Virus record (IMG/VR): IMGVR_UViG_3300009093_000136
Location: 1-21,384 of that record
Direction: 5' to 3' (one strand)
DNA from: a virus
Length of the DNA: 21,384 nt
In this document: positions 12,583-19,464 of the stretch, piece by piece
Layout: each line of letters starts with the position of its first letter
How positions within the stretch are numbered: position 1 is the stretch's first letter
The notes under the pieces: model-generated
Told to the model about the DNA's origin: nothing
Databases searched by the model: none
What the model saw: the letters and a program-made list of their open reading frames with translations, nothing else
Translations under genes and position numbers: made by a program

Positions 12583-12821
12583 TCCCGTTCGGGAGTAATC
12601 CTGATTAAACCTAGACAAAAGTAATTAAATCTGCTAGATCGGGACTATTAACTAAATAATTTTAAATTAAAAACTACTCACGCTGGGAAGTTCAAATCTC
12701 TTAACTCTTTCACTGGGATGGTGTCCCGGGACAGCGCACCCCGAGTATAGAAGTTTATTAAACTGGTTGGACAGGAAATAAATATTCTACGGAGTTGGAA
12801 GATCTCTAGAGTATAAACTTC
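12583..12821 (+). ncRNA. Stem-rich gene-free region between mini-genes
   Basis: No gene in 12581-12860. Pairings seen: TCCC/GGGA around loop GTTC (12583-12594); TACTC plus CGCTG (12675-12685) against CAGCG plus GAGTA (12732-12747), a long-range two-part stem; a perfect 12-bp palindrome TGTCCCGGGACA inside it (12722-12733); and GAAGTTTAT/ATAAACTTC (12750-12758 with 12813-12821). GTTCAAATC near 12690 looks like a tRNA T-loop, but no acceptor or anticodon arms fit. Likely a structured untranslated RNA or leader of the genes at 12861 and 13012. Confidence 0.45.
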
Positions 12822-12860
12822 CATAAATTCAAGGAATTAATAAGTAGGAATAAAATCTAT

Positions 12861-13010
12861 ATGAAAGAAGAATACAAAACTAAACGCTCCCAGGCACTAA
12901 AAGAATTTATTGATTTTGAATTATATTTATCTAAAAAATATCAAATACCCCCGTACAGATTAATCCGGGATTTTATTGATTCTGCTGGTTTAAAAATAGA
13001 GGCACTTTAA
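12861..13010 (+). CDS. Small helical protein (49 aa)
   Basis: ATG at 12861, TAA at 13010, with AGGAAT about 10 nt before the start. The protein (MKEEYKTKRSQALKEF..., then YQIPPYRLIRDFIDSAGLKIEAL) is charged and helical, and the C-terminal half could be a small DNA-binding helix pair. It ends 1 nt before the ATG of the next gene, indicating coupled translation. Not recognised; a ribbon-helix-helix or similar regulator is possible but no clear motif was seen. Confidence 0.6.
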   Translation: MKEEYKTKRSQALKEFIDFELYLSKKYQIPPYRLIRDFIDSAGLKIEAL

Positions 13011-13011
13011 T

Positions 13012-13317
13012 ATGTTTTTAATCTCCAGTTTAAAAAGATCTTCTAAAAATATTCAAAACTTACCTTTTTTATTTGAAACATCAAATGAGGATGCATCCTA
13101 TCAAGATTATGCTCTATTAGGAAGGAATAAAAAAACCAATCAAATAGAACAAATAAATATCTTTAGAATATCCAAAGAAGATATTTATGGAAATTTATCA
13201 GATGAGTGTATCCGGAATCTAGCTGAAATATATTCTGATCTTACTTTATATAAAGTTGATGTATATACTAAAATGACTAAAATGTCCGATAACTCTATGA
13301 AAAAGTTATTGAAATGA
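13012..13317 (+). CDS. Hypothetical protein (101 aa)
   Basis: Starts 1 nt after the 49-aa gene. Contains ALLGRNKKTNQIEQINIFRISKED-like alternating strands in the middle and a Lys/Met-rich C-terminus (TKMTKMSDNSMKKLLK). Soluble, no membrane span, no known motif. Its place between regulatory-looking mini-genes and the holin suggests a late-gene accessory. Nothing more can be said. Confidence 0.6.
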   Translation: MFLISSLKRSSKNIQNLPFLFETSNEDASYQDYALLGRNKKTNQIEQINIFRISKEDIYGNLSDECIRNLAEIYSDLTLYKVDVYTKMTKMSDNSMKKLLK

Positions 13318-13360
13318 TTAGAAGAATAAAGAAATTATTTAATAATAGAAGAACTTTAAT

Positions 13361-13768
13361 ATGGATCCAATTACAGCCATTTCAGGCTTAGTTAGTACAA
13401 TAGTCAGTAGAATTTGGCCGGATAAAACTCAGTCAGACCGAGAAGCTTTTATGTTTGAGTTGACTAAAGAGTTAAACCAAACCCAGTTATTAACTAAACA
13501 AGATGACATTAATGTTCAAGAAGCAGCTAATCCTAATCTATTTGTCTCTGGCTGGAGGCCTATGATAGGTTGGATCTGTGGTGCAGCATTCTTATGGCAA
13601 TACGTTGTAGAGCCAATGGTGACTTATGGCTGCGCGATCACGGGGCACCCAGTACCTACCCTACCAGTGATTAATTCTGGTGATATGATGACCGTTCTAT
13701 TAGGTTTATTGGGCCTTGGAGGAATGAGATCATGGGAGAAAATAAATAATGTCCAGAATAAGCATTAG
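13361..13768 (+). CDS. Holin, GTA_holin_3TM-like
   Basis: 135 aa. An N-terminal soluble part with AISGLVSTIVSRIWPD and a helical KELNQTQLL region is followed by the family signature FVSGWRPMIGWICG (61-74), a first membrane span about 68-86, a short loop with HPVPTLP, a second span about 108-122, and the end GLGGMRSWEK (118-127). The GWRP...GLGG.R..EK pattern belongs to the three-TM holins found in gene transfer agents and podoviruses. They make membrane lesions that let the endolysin out at the end of infection. No endolysin is visible in the window, so it must be elsewhere. The gene overlaps the next one by 20 nt. Confidence 0.85.
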   Translation: MDPITAISGLVSTIVSRIWPDKTQSDREAFMFELTKELNQTQLLTKQDDINVQEAANPNLFVSGWRPMIGWICGAAFLWQYVVEPMVTYGCAITGHPVPTLPVINSGDMMTVLLGLLGLGGMRSWEKINNVQNKH

Positions 13769-14036
13769 AAAGTTTAAAGAACAAAAAAGAAAGCGTCGAT
13801 GTATTTTTAAAGGTCATGTGGAACCTTTGCATTTTAATACTATGCCAATTAACTTAAGAAGTTTAACTGATTGTAGTTATGTAAAAACTTGTAGAAGATG
13901 TAACAAAATACTAAAGACTCAATTAATAGAAGATCAAATTTTGTATCAAAAACAATATCATACTTATAAATGGTCTCCGGAATGTGAAACTTTATATGGA
14001 GTTACCGAAGAATATTTTAATTGTTTTATGAAGTAG
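13749..14036 (+). CDS. Hypothetical Cys-containing protein (95 aa)
   Basis: Start codon lies within the end of the holin gene, with GGGAGA about 8 nt upstream. A very basic N-terminus (RKFKEQKRKRRC) is followed by a CSYVKTCRRCNK segment and further Cys residues near the C-terminus (SPECE, NCF), which could make a small zinc site. TYKWSPECETLYGVTEEYF resembles no family I recognise. Lying within the lysis block, it might be a lysis accessory or an unrelated late protein. Confidence 0.6.
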   Translation: MSRISIRKFKEQKRKRRCIFKGHVEPLHFNTMPINLRSLTDCSYVKTCRRCNKILKTQLIEDQILYQKQYHTYKWSPECETLYGVTEEYFNCFMK

Positions 14037-14041
14037 TTTTA

Positions 14042-14314
14042 ATGGAAATGAATAGTTTAATATTTTATGTAATTCTTCCTATATGCTCTCTGATTATTAT
14101 TCCTTTAATCAGATATTTATATATAGGAATGCATGATTTTTTAATAAAAATTGAGGCGAGACTTAACAATCTTGAAATAGAAATGCAGACTAGGTTAAAC
14201 GAAGAAAAGACGAAGATTCTTGTACAGGAACGAATTGATCCTGTAAAGGAATCTTTGGATGATATAAAAGATAGAATCGATAAATTAACTGATTATTTAA
14301 TAAAAAGAAACTAA
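14042..14314 (+). CDS. TM plus coiled-coil protein, possible inner-membrane spanin
   Basis: 90 aa from ATG 14042 (an upstream TTG at 14021 would add 7 residues). One N-terminal membrane span (about residues 4-25, SLIFYVILPICSLIIIPLI) is followed by a long charged coiled coil (KIEARLNNLEIEMQTRLNEE... and KESLDDIKDRIDKLTDYL). This type II layout, next to a holin and just before the terminase genes, fits an i-spanin (Rz-like) that connects inner and outer membranes in the last step of lysis of Gram-negative hosts. No Rz1-like lipoprotein gene embedded in it was found, so the role is tentative. Confidence 0.6.
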   Translation: MEMNSLIFYVILPICSLIIIPLIRYLYIGMHDFLIKIEARLNNLEIEMQTRLNEEKTKILVQERIDPVKESLDDIKDRIDKLTDYLIKRN

Positions 14315-14409
14315 TAAATATAATTAAAAAATAAAATAACTAATAAAATATTAGTTAAAAGACTGATCCCAATTAAAGAAAATGCTAGTAAAGTGTCTTT
14401 ATTCATCAT
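14311..14409 (-). CDS. Antisense 32-residue membrane peptide
   Basis: On the strand opposite to all its neighbours: ATG at 14409 (second ATG at 14406), TAG at 14313-14311, with a strong AGGAG 5-8 nt upstream. The peptide MMNKDTLLAFSLIGISLL continues hydrophobic to NYIY and would form a single membrane span of about 22 residues. Its end overlaps the end of the putative spanin gene tail to tail by 4 nt. A good ribosome binding site and coherent hydrophobic content argue it is real. An antiholin-like or antisense control role in lysis is possible (inference). Confidence 0.55.
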   Translation of the reverse strand: MMNKDTLLAFSLIGISLLTNILLVILFFNYIY

Positions 14410-14439
14410 TATTCTCCTAAGTTAATAACAGTATAACAT

Positions 14440-14898
14440 ATGCCAAATAGAAAAGGAAGTTATAGAAAATATAAAGAAGAGTATGCAGATCAGATGTATA
14501 AATTAATGTCTTCTGAAGGAGCGCTAGACTGCCATTTATGTAAGAAATTCAAGATCTCTGGGAAGACTTTTTATAAATGGTTGGATGAAATAGAAGAATT
14601 TAAAGAAGCTCATGAAAAGGGATTGCCCGCTTGTGAGGCTTGGTGGGTAGATAAGGGGATGGAGGGAATGCAAGGAAAAGTAAAGGGATTTAATGCTATG
14701 ACTTGGATTATGTTTATGAATAATAAGTTTAAATGGTCTAGAAATTCTGGGGAACAAGGCAACCAGACCATAAACATAAATCAAGTTAATGTCCTTCAAG
14801 ATAAATCTAGAGAAGGATTAATAAATTATATAAGAAAAAGTATTGAAAATAATAAAGATGTCATTGATGTTGAATTGATTGACTCTAAAGAAGAATAA
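14440..14898 (+). CDS. terS: Terminase small subunit
   Basis: 152 aa. The N-terminal part contains a helix-turn-helix (ALDCHLCKKFKISGKTFYKW, about residues 28-47) of the DNA-binding type found in small terminases, then DEIEEFKEAHEKGLPACEAWW and MTWIMFMNNKFKWSRN, a conserved central pattern in phage small terminases (KF.W). The C-terminus is acidic (VIDVELIDSKEE), as is usual for the part that contacts the large subunit. It recognises phage DNA and starts packaging. The large-subunit ATPase gene follows after 52 nt, including a GGTAT/ATACC hairpin (about 14919-14937). Confidence 0.85.
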   Translation: MPNRKGSYRKYKEEYADQMYKLMSSEGALDCHLCKKFKISGKTFYKWLDEIEEFKEAHEKGLPACEAWWVDKGMEGMQGKVKGFNAMTWIMFMNNKFKWSRNSGEQGNQTININQVNVLQDKSREGLINYIRKSIENNKDVIDVELIDSKEE

Positions 14899-14950
14899 TA
14901 GTACCTCAACCCTGGCGGGTATGACCCTAGGATACCATAGAAAATAATAT

Positions 14951-15724
14951 ATGTCAAGTATTCCAACTCAATTAAATTTAAATGAAATGTCTCAGTCAGA
15001 TCTATTAGATCTAGCAAAAGCATTTCAAGTACTTGATGAGAAAAAGCAGTATAATAAACTAGATTTTGTATTTCCTAGATACTTAGCTAATAAAGAAGGA
15101 TACAAAAAACATTTAATATTTATGAAGGCGGGTTCTATTTACAAAGAACGGGCTTTAATTGCTGGTAACCGTACAGGAAAAACATATACTTCTATGGCTG
15201 AAGTAGCTTTTCATGTAACTGGGAAATATCCAGAAGGTTGGGAAGGAAAAAGATTTGAAGGTCCGATAGAAGCTTGGGTGGTAGGTAAAACTCATGAAAC
15301 TACTAGGGATATTCTTCAAAAGTATCTTTATGGAAATTATTTAGATCCCGGAACTGGATTTATTCCTAGAGTGGATATTATTCGTAAAACTACTAAATCT
15401 GGTATTCAAGATGCAGTACAAGATCTTTATGTTCAGCATTATGATGAAAAGGGGCACAAAGACGGAATTAGTCATTTAAGTTTTAAGTCATATGTACAGG
15501 GTATAGAAGCCTTTATGGGAGCACAAGTGCACGTAGTAGGATTAGATGAGGAGCCTCCTGAGCGTGGAATATATTCAGAATGTGTGACTCGTACAATGAC
15601 TACACAGGGAATCATTCTTTGTACATTTACTCCATTAGAAGGATTGAGTGAAGTAGTTTTGAGTTTTCTTCCAGGTGGAAGGTTCCCAATGGGGGGAATA
15701 GGTCCAGTAGAAGAGGTTTTATAA
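14951..15724 (+). CDS. terL: Terminase large subunit, ATPase part (split gene)
   Basis: 257 aa containing only the packaging motor domain. Walker A AGNRTGKT at 71-78, then GPIEAWVVGKTHETTRDI, Walker B HVVGLDEE near residue 199 with the catalytic Glu after it, and the coupling motif LCTFTPLEG near 222-230. It stops after GGIGPVEEVL. Intact relatives continue from that GIGPV region into the KFVV...W.D.PHL start of the nuclease domain, which here is a separate gene (15973-16725). 257 plus 250 aa make a normal full-length large terminase. The stop overlaps the next start (TAATG) and the last codons contain an AGAAGAGG ribosome binding site for it, so the split looks stable and not like fresh decay. 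Confidence 0.92.
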   Translation: MSSIPTQLNLNEMSQSDLLDLAKAFQVLDEKKQYNKLDFVFPRYLANKEGYKKHLIFMKAGSIYKERALIAGNRTGKTYTSMAEVAFHVTGKYPEGWEGKRFEGPIEAWVVGKTHETTRDILQKYLYGNYLDPGTGFIPRVDIIRKTTKSGIQDAVQDLYVQHYDEKGHKDGISHLSFKSYVQGIEAFMGAQVHVVGLDEEPPERGIYSECVTRTMTTQGIILCTFTPLEGLSEVVLSFLPGGRFPMGGIGPVEEVL

Positions 15725-15972
15725 TGTCTAGACCAATAACGCAGTCTGAATATTATCAAACTCACTTTTATCATGGAAAGAAAGATCGTAATAGATTTTA
15801 TCATGTTTTAGAATGTGATATTAGACTATTATCTAGTGAAATTCTAAGACTTTCCAAAATGCCTTATTCCTCTTGGAGAAATAAAGAGAAAATCATATCT
15901 TTAGATAAGCAAATTCAATATATGGAAGAATTATTAGCTGCTTATGAAAGAGATCAAAAAAGGGGATCCTAA
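15724..15972 (+). CDS. 82-aa protein inserted between the two terminase halves
   Basis: Not recognised. MSRPITQSEYYQTHFYHGKK, then a helical region rich in Leu, Ile, Lys and Glu (DIRLLSSEILRLSK and KQIQYMEELLAAYERDQKRG) likely to form a helical hairpin. It begins at the TAATG overlap with the ATPase gene and ends with TAA directly before the ATG of the nuclease gene, in the same frame as the nuclease; readthrough of that TAA would give a fusion. Its position in the linker of the terminase suggests either a helper that joins the two halves or a foreign gene that split the terminase. No intein, LAGLIDADG, GIY-YIG or HNH motif is visible. Confidence 0.75.
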   Translation: MSRPITQSEYYQTHFYHGKKDRNRFYHVLECDIRLLSSEILRLSKMPYSSWRNKEKIISLDKQIQYMEELLAAYERDQKRGS

Positions 15973-16725
15973 ATGGCTAAATTTGTTGTTAATTTAACTT
16001 GGGAAGATGCTCCACATTTATCAGAAAATGATAAAAAAGAACTATTAGCATCTTATTCACCCCATGAACGTGATGCACGTAGTAAAGGTATTCCTCAATT
16101 AGGTGCAGGAGCTATTTACCCTGTAGTAGAGGGGGATATTGTAGTAGAAGCTTTTAAAATTCCAGATCATTGGCCTAGAGCGTATGCTTTAGATGTTGGT
16201 TGGAATAAAACAGCAGCTTTATGGGGGGCTTATGATGCTAAATCAGATATTTGGTATCTTTACTCTGAATATTATAAAGGACAAGCAGAACCTTCTACTC
16301 ATGTAAATGCTATACAAGCCCGTGGAGCATGGATGTCTGGAGTAATTGATTGTCATAGTAAAGGAAGAGGCCAAGCTCATGGGGAACAATTAAGTGTTTT
16401 ATATGAAAATTTAGGTTTACGACTAGGATTAGCTTTAAATGGTCCGGGAACTTTAGAACCTAGCATTTTAGAGACATTTCAAAGATTAGTTAGTGGTAGA
16501 TTAAAAGTTTTTTCTCATTTATATAATTGGTTATCTGAATTTCGAGTATATAGACGAGATAAAAATGGAAAGATTGTAGATGAGAATGATCATTTAATGG
16601 ATTGTACTAGATTTTTAATTACTTCTGGGCATTTAGTTATGGATGTTCCTCCAGAAGAAGATGCTGATGATGCTAAAATTACTCGCCCATATTATCAAGG
16701 GCAATCACCTGTTTGTGGATACTAA
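15973..16725 (+). CDS. terL: Terminase large subunit, nuclease part (split gene)
   Basis: 250 aa. It begins AKFVVNLTWEDAPHLSEND, the usual linker into the nuclease domain, and has SPHERDARSKGIPQLGAGAIYP, then the RNase H-like catalytic Asp residues: Asp74 in YALDVGWNKTAALWGAYD, Asp126 in GVIDCHSKGRGQ and Asp206/Asp210 in ENDHLMDCTRF. Position 126 is followed by Cys where relatives usually have Pro-Ala-Ala. The domain cuts the DNA concatemer at packaging start and end. GGGGA lies 7 nt before the start, which directly follows the TAA of the 82-aa gene. It must work in trans with the separate ATPase subunit. Confidence 0.92.
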   Translation: MAKFVVNLTWEDAPHLSENDKKELLASYSPHERDARSKGIPQLGAGAIYPVVEGDIVVEAFKIPDHWPRAYALDVGWNKTAALWGAYDAKSDIWYLYSEYYKGQAEPSTHVNAIQARGAWMSGVIDCHSKGRGQAHGEQLSVLYENLGLRLGLALNGPGTLEPSILETFQRLVSGRLKVFSHLYNWLSEFRVYRRDKNGKIVDENDHLMDCTRFLITSGHLVMDVPPEEDADDAKITRPYYQGQSPVCGY

Positions 16726-16731
16726 TAATTC

Positions 16732-18909
16732 ATGTTAGATTATTCTGATAATTACAATAACGAAAGTAATTCTAAAGATTTACTTATAAAGTATAGCAAA
16801 AGTGATAATATAGCAGAACTTTTGAGTAACGAAGAATTACAAGAAATTGTTAATAAATTAATAGCTGGTATAAATGAAGATGAGAATAGTCAACAAGAAT
16901 GGATGACAAAGGTTGATGATGTCCAAAGATTAATGAAGTGTAGTAGAGATCCAAAAAATTATCCACTTCCTAACTCAGCTAATATTAAATATCCTTTAAT
17001 ACAGGATGCTTGTAATCATTTTGCATCCAGGACTTATCCAGAATTAGTTCATGATGGGAAAGCGGTTAAATTTGAATTAGTAGGTTTAGATACTTCCGGA
17101 GTATTGGCCCAAATTGCAGAAATAGGGTCTAATTATTTAAATTATAAATTATTGGGTCCAGATAACGAGTGGGAAACATCCTTAGATAAATTGGTAAATA
17201 TTTATCCAATTAATGGATTTGTCTTAAAAAAGACATATTATGATCCCTTCAGACAAAAAATTTGTAGTGATGTTTGTAACTATAAAGATATAATTGTTCA
17301 AAATTCTTGTGAAATTCAATGTTTACAAGATTTAAGACGTATTACCCATAAATTATATTATAATTACAATACTTTAATTGAGGGTTGTAGAAAAGGATTA
17401 TACCTAGAAGAATCTTGTAATAATATAGTGGCATACTATTCAGAAATGCAAGTTCCTCCAAGATGTAAACTCCTAGAATGTCATTGTTTTTTAGATCTTG
17501 ATGAAGATGGTTATGAAGAGCCTTATATTGTTACTTTACATAAAGAAACTTATAAAGTTTTAAGAATAGTAGCTAGATATAAAAAAGAAGATATTCAAAC
17601 CTTAAATAATAAGATTAGTTGTATTTATCCCAGAGACTATTTTACAGATTTTCATTTTCTACCTTCTCCTGATGGAAACTTTTTAAGTATAGGTTATGGA
17701 TTTCTATTATTACATGTAAATGAAACAGTCAATAGTATTTTTAATCAATTAGTAGATGCTGGTAGTTTGGCAAATATGCAAACTGGGATTATAGATTCCA
17801 GGATTAAAATTATGGGAGGTCAAATAGGAGTTGACCCAGGTCAGTGGACTAAGGCTAAAGGAGTAGTCGGACAATCTTTAAAAGAAGGGTTATACCCGAT
17901 TCAATATAAAGAACCTTCTACAGTTCTTTATCAATTATTAGGAATGTTAATACAAGCTGCTCAAGATTTAACCTCTAGTACAGATGTGATGCAAGGTACA
18001 GCAAATGCTACGAATGTACCAGCTACTTCAATGCTAGCAATGGTTGAACAAGGGATTAAAAGATTTAGTGCAATTCAAAAGAGACTATATAGATCTTTAA
18101 AAGAAGAATACCATAAAATATTTGCTTTATATAGAGAATACGTAGATCCAAAAGAATTCGCTGAGTTAAGTGGAGACCCTACAATTACTCCAGAAATGAT
18201 TTTTGGAAATGATAATATTCGAGTATTTCCAATAGCAGACCCTAATTTAGCAACTGATGCTCAGAGACTTTCTCAAGCTCAAGTAATCATGAGTTTAGTG
18301 CAACAACCAGGGATTAATAAGGCAGAATGTTATAAAAGGTTATTAACCGCTGCTAAAGTACCCCATCCTGAGCTGATTGCACCCCCGGAAATGGCTCAAC
18401 AAGCACAAGCACCAGATCCAAGACTTCTGGAAGCTCATGCAGATATGATTAATAAACAACAAGAAACCATGATTAAAGCTCGACACCAAGATTTAAAAGA
18501 AAAAGAATTTGCTGCTAAATTAGCAAAAATGGAAGCAGAAATTACGAATTTACAATCACAAGCAGTAAAAAATGTATCTCAAGCTCATGCTGATCAACGT
18601 CAAGTAGACATTTCTGACCATATGTCTAAATTAGAGACTATTAAAACTCAATTACAACATATGACCGAAGCTCACCAACAATTAGTAGATTCAAATATAG
18701 CTAATAAAGAAATTGCTTTAAAACAACAACAAATTCAGAATCAACATCAACAAGTAATGACCGGACATGCAATTACTCACATTGATAATGCCCAACAAAA
18801 TGATTTACAACAGCAACAAATAAATAATAATAATCCACAAGAGGGTACTAATAATGGAGCAGATAACTCCGGATCAGATAACAATGTGGAGCAATCATCC
18901 AATAACTAA
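16732..18909 (+). CDS. Portal protein
   Basis: 725 aa, the size of P22-type portals. N-terminal region with LPNSANIKYPLIQDACNHFASR (membrane-like but soluble helix pattern of portals), then a core with FLDLDEDGYEEPYIVTLHKET, FHFLPSPDGNFLSIGYGF and the conserved NATNVPATSMLAMVEQG helix at about 424-440. The last 170 residues are a long coiled-coil then Gln/Asn-rich tail (QQQQINNNNPQEG...). The dodecameric ring sits at the capsid vertex, receives the terminase and passes DNA. It lies 6 nt after the terminase nuclease gene. The Gln/Asn-rich barrel/tail may form the helical barrel seen in P22. The start at 16732 has only a weak ribosome binding site. Confidence 0.92.
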   Translation: MLDYSDNYNNESNSKDLLIKYSKSDNIAELLSNEELQEIVNKLIAGINEDENSQQEWMTKVDDVQRLMKCSRDPKNYPLPNSANIKYPLIQDACNHFASRTYPELVHDGKAVKFELVGLDTSGVLAQIAEIGSNYLNYKLLGPDNEWETSLDKLVNIYPINGFVLKKTYYDPFRQKICSDVCNYKDIIVQNSCEIQCLQDLRRITHKLYYNYNTLIEGCRKGLYLEESCNNIVAYYSEMQVPPRCKLLECHCFLDLDEDGYEEPYIVTLHKETYKVLRIVARYKKEDIQTLNNKISCIYPRDYFTDFHFLPSPDGNFLSIGYGFLLLHVNETVNSIFNQLVDAGSLANMQTGIIDSRIKIMGGQIGVDPGQWTKAKGVVGQSLKEGLYPIQYKEPSTVLYQLLGMLIQAAQDLTSSTDVMQGTANATNVPATSMLAMVEQGIKRFSAIQKRLYRSLKEEYHKIFALYREYVDPKEFAELSGDPTITPEMIFGNDNIRVFPIADPNLATDAQRLSQAQVIMSLVQQPGINKAECYKRLLTAAKVPHPELIAPPEMAQQAQAPDPRLLEAHADMINKQQETMIKARHQDLKEKEFAAKLAKMEAEITNLQSQAVKNVSQAHADQRQVDISDHMSKLETIKTQLQHMTEAHQQLVDSNIANKEIALKQQQIQNQHQQVMTGHAITHIDNAQQNDLQQQQINNNNPQEGTNNGADNSGSDNNVEQSSNN

Positions 18910-19144
18910 GAAATTTATTGAGATTTTAATAGAGATTTATACAGCTAATAAAGAAGATGTAATACAAACAATTTTAAATTCAAGTGCCGAAGATATAAAG
19001 AATAAACAAGGAAGATTAATACAACTAAAAGGACAGATCCATGTTATAGAAAGACTTTTAGATTTAAAAACATTTCTAATAGAAGAAATACAGGAGGAAT
19101 ATGAGATACAGAGTGGTGGGGCCAAGAGTTTTAGTGAAGATTAA
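18854..19144 (+). CDS. Hypothetical protein after portal (96 aa)
   Basis: Starts within the portal 3' end at ATG 18854, with AGAGGG 8 nt upstream; another in-frame ATG lies at 18884. The protein is helical and acidic (KFIEILIEIYTANKEDVIQ, LIQLKGQIHVIERLLDLK, LIEEIQEEYEIQ). It overlaps the next gene by 44 nt. Small helical proteins between portal and scaffold are common in P22-like and GTA-like phages, often of unknown role in head assembly. No motif allows more. Confidence 0.65.
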   Translation: MEQITPDQITMWSNHPITKKFIEILIEIYTANKEDVIQTILNSSAEDIKNKQGRLIQLKGQIHVIERLLDLKTFLIEEIQEEYEIQSGGAKSFSED

Positions 19145-19454
19145 AAAAGCAGATGAAAAGTTTGAGGGATCAACATTAATTCGACCAGATACAAGTTTAG
19201 ATAAAGATACTAGACATCAAAGTACTGGTGTAATTGAATATATCGATGAAGAATACAATAAAGATCAATTAATGAAATTAGGAGATACAATTCATTTTTC
19301 CAGATATGCTGCAGTTAGATTAAATCCAAAAGAAAATGAAAGTTATGAATTTTGGGTTTTAAATATTAAAGATATTTTATGTATTGAATATGAACCCACA
19401 GAAAAAAGTGGATTAGCAAGTTCAAAAAATTATTTAGAAGATTTTAAAATATAG
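19101..19454 (+). CDS. GroES-like co-chaperonin
   Basis: 117 aa; bacterial GroES is about 97. The Cpn10 pattern is present: GPRVLVKIKKADEKFEGS (start of the beta barrel), a mobile-loop region about 20-38 with the hydrophobic STLI at 24-27 that would dock on GroEL, STGVIEYI (41-48), KLGDTIHFSRYAAVRL (59-74) and the final strand DILCIEYE (91-98), followed by a 19-residue extension. A strong AGGAGG precedes the start. The gene stands directly before the scaffold and capsid genes, so, like T4 gp31, it probably adapts host GroEL to fold the large capsid protein. No GroEL is encoded here, so it must use the host one. Confidence 0.88.
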   Translation: MRYRVVGPRVLVKIKKADEKFEGSTLIRPDTSLDKDTRHQSTGVIEYIDEEYNKDQLMKLGDTIHFSRYAAVRLNPKENESYEFWVLNIKDILCIEYEPTEKSGLASSKNYLEDFKI

Positions 19455-19464
19455 AGAGAAAACT

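Noticed and set aside
12680-12705. tRNA-like T-loop GTTCAAATC
   Set aside because: The loop consensus is there, but the flanking T-stem pairs poorly and no acceptor, D or anticodon arm can be drawn around it.
13314-13391. 25-residue basic peptide frame (MIRRIKKLFNNRRT...) overlapping the holin start
   Set aside because: It overlaps the holin coding region, is very short, and AT-rich sequence easily gives Lys/Arg/Ile/Asn-rich chance frames.
14536-14799. Minus-strand frame opposite the small terminase
   Set aside because: It is a shadow of the terminase gene in an AT-rich sequence, with no ribosome binding site. The same holds for minus frames at 14826-15023, 15472-15804 and 18937-19125, the minus-strand frame at 5836-6072 inside primase-helicase, and the plus frame at 7554-7736.
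15700-15990. Self-splicing intron or intein in the terminase
   Set aside because: The gap holds a complete, ribosome-binding-site-led frame. There are no intein end residues, and no group I core elements were recognised by eye. Folding and RNA data could reopen this.
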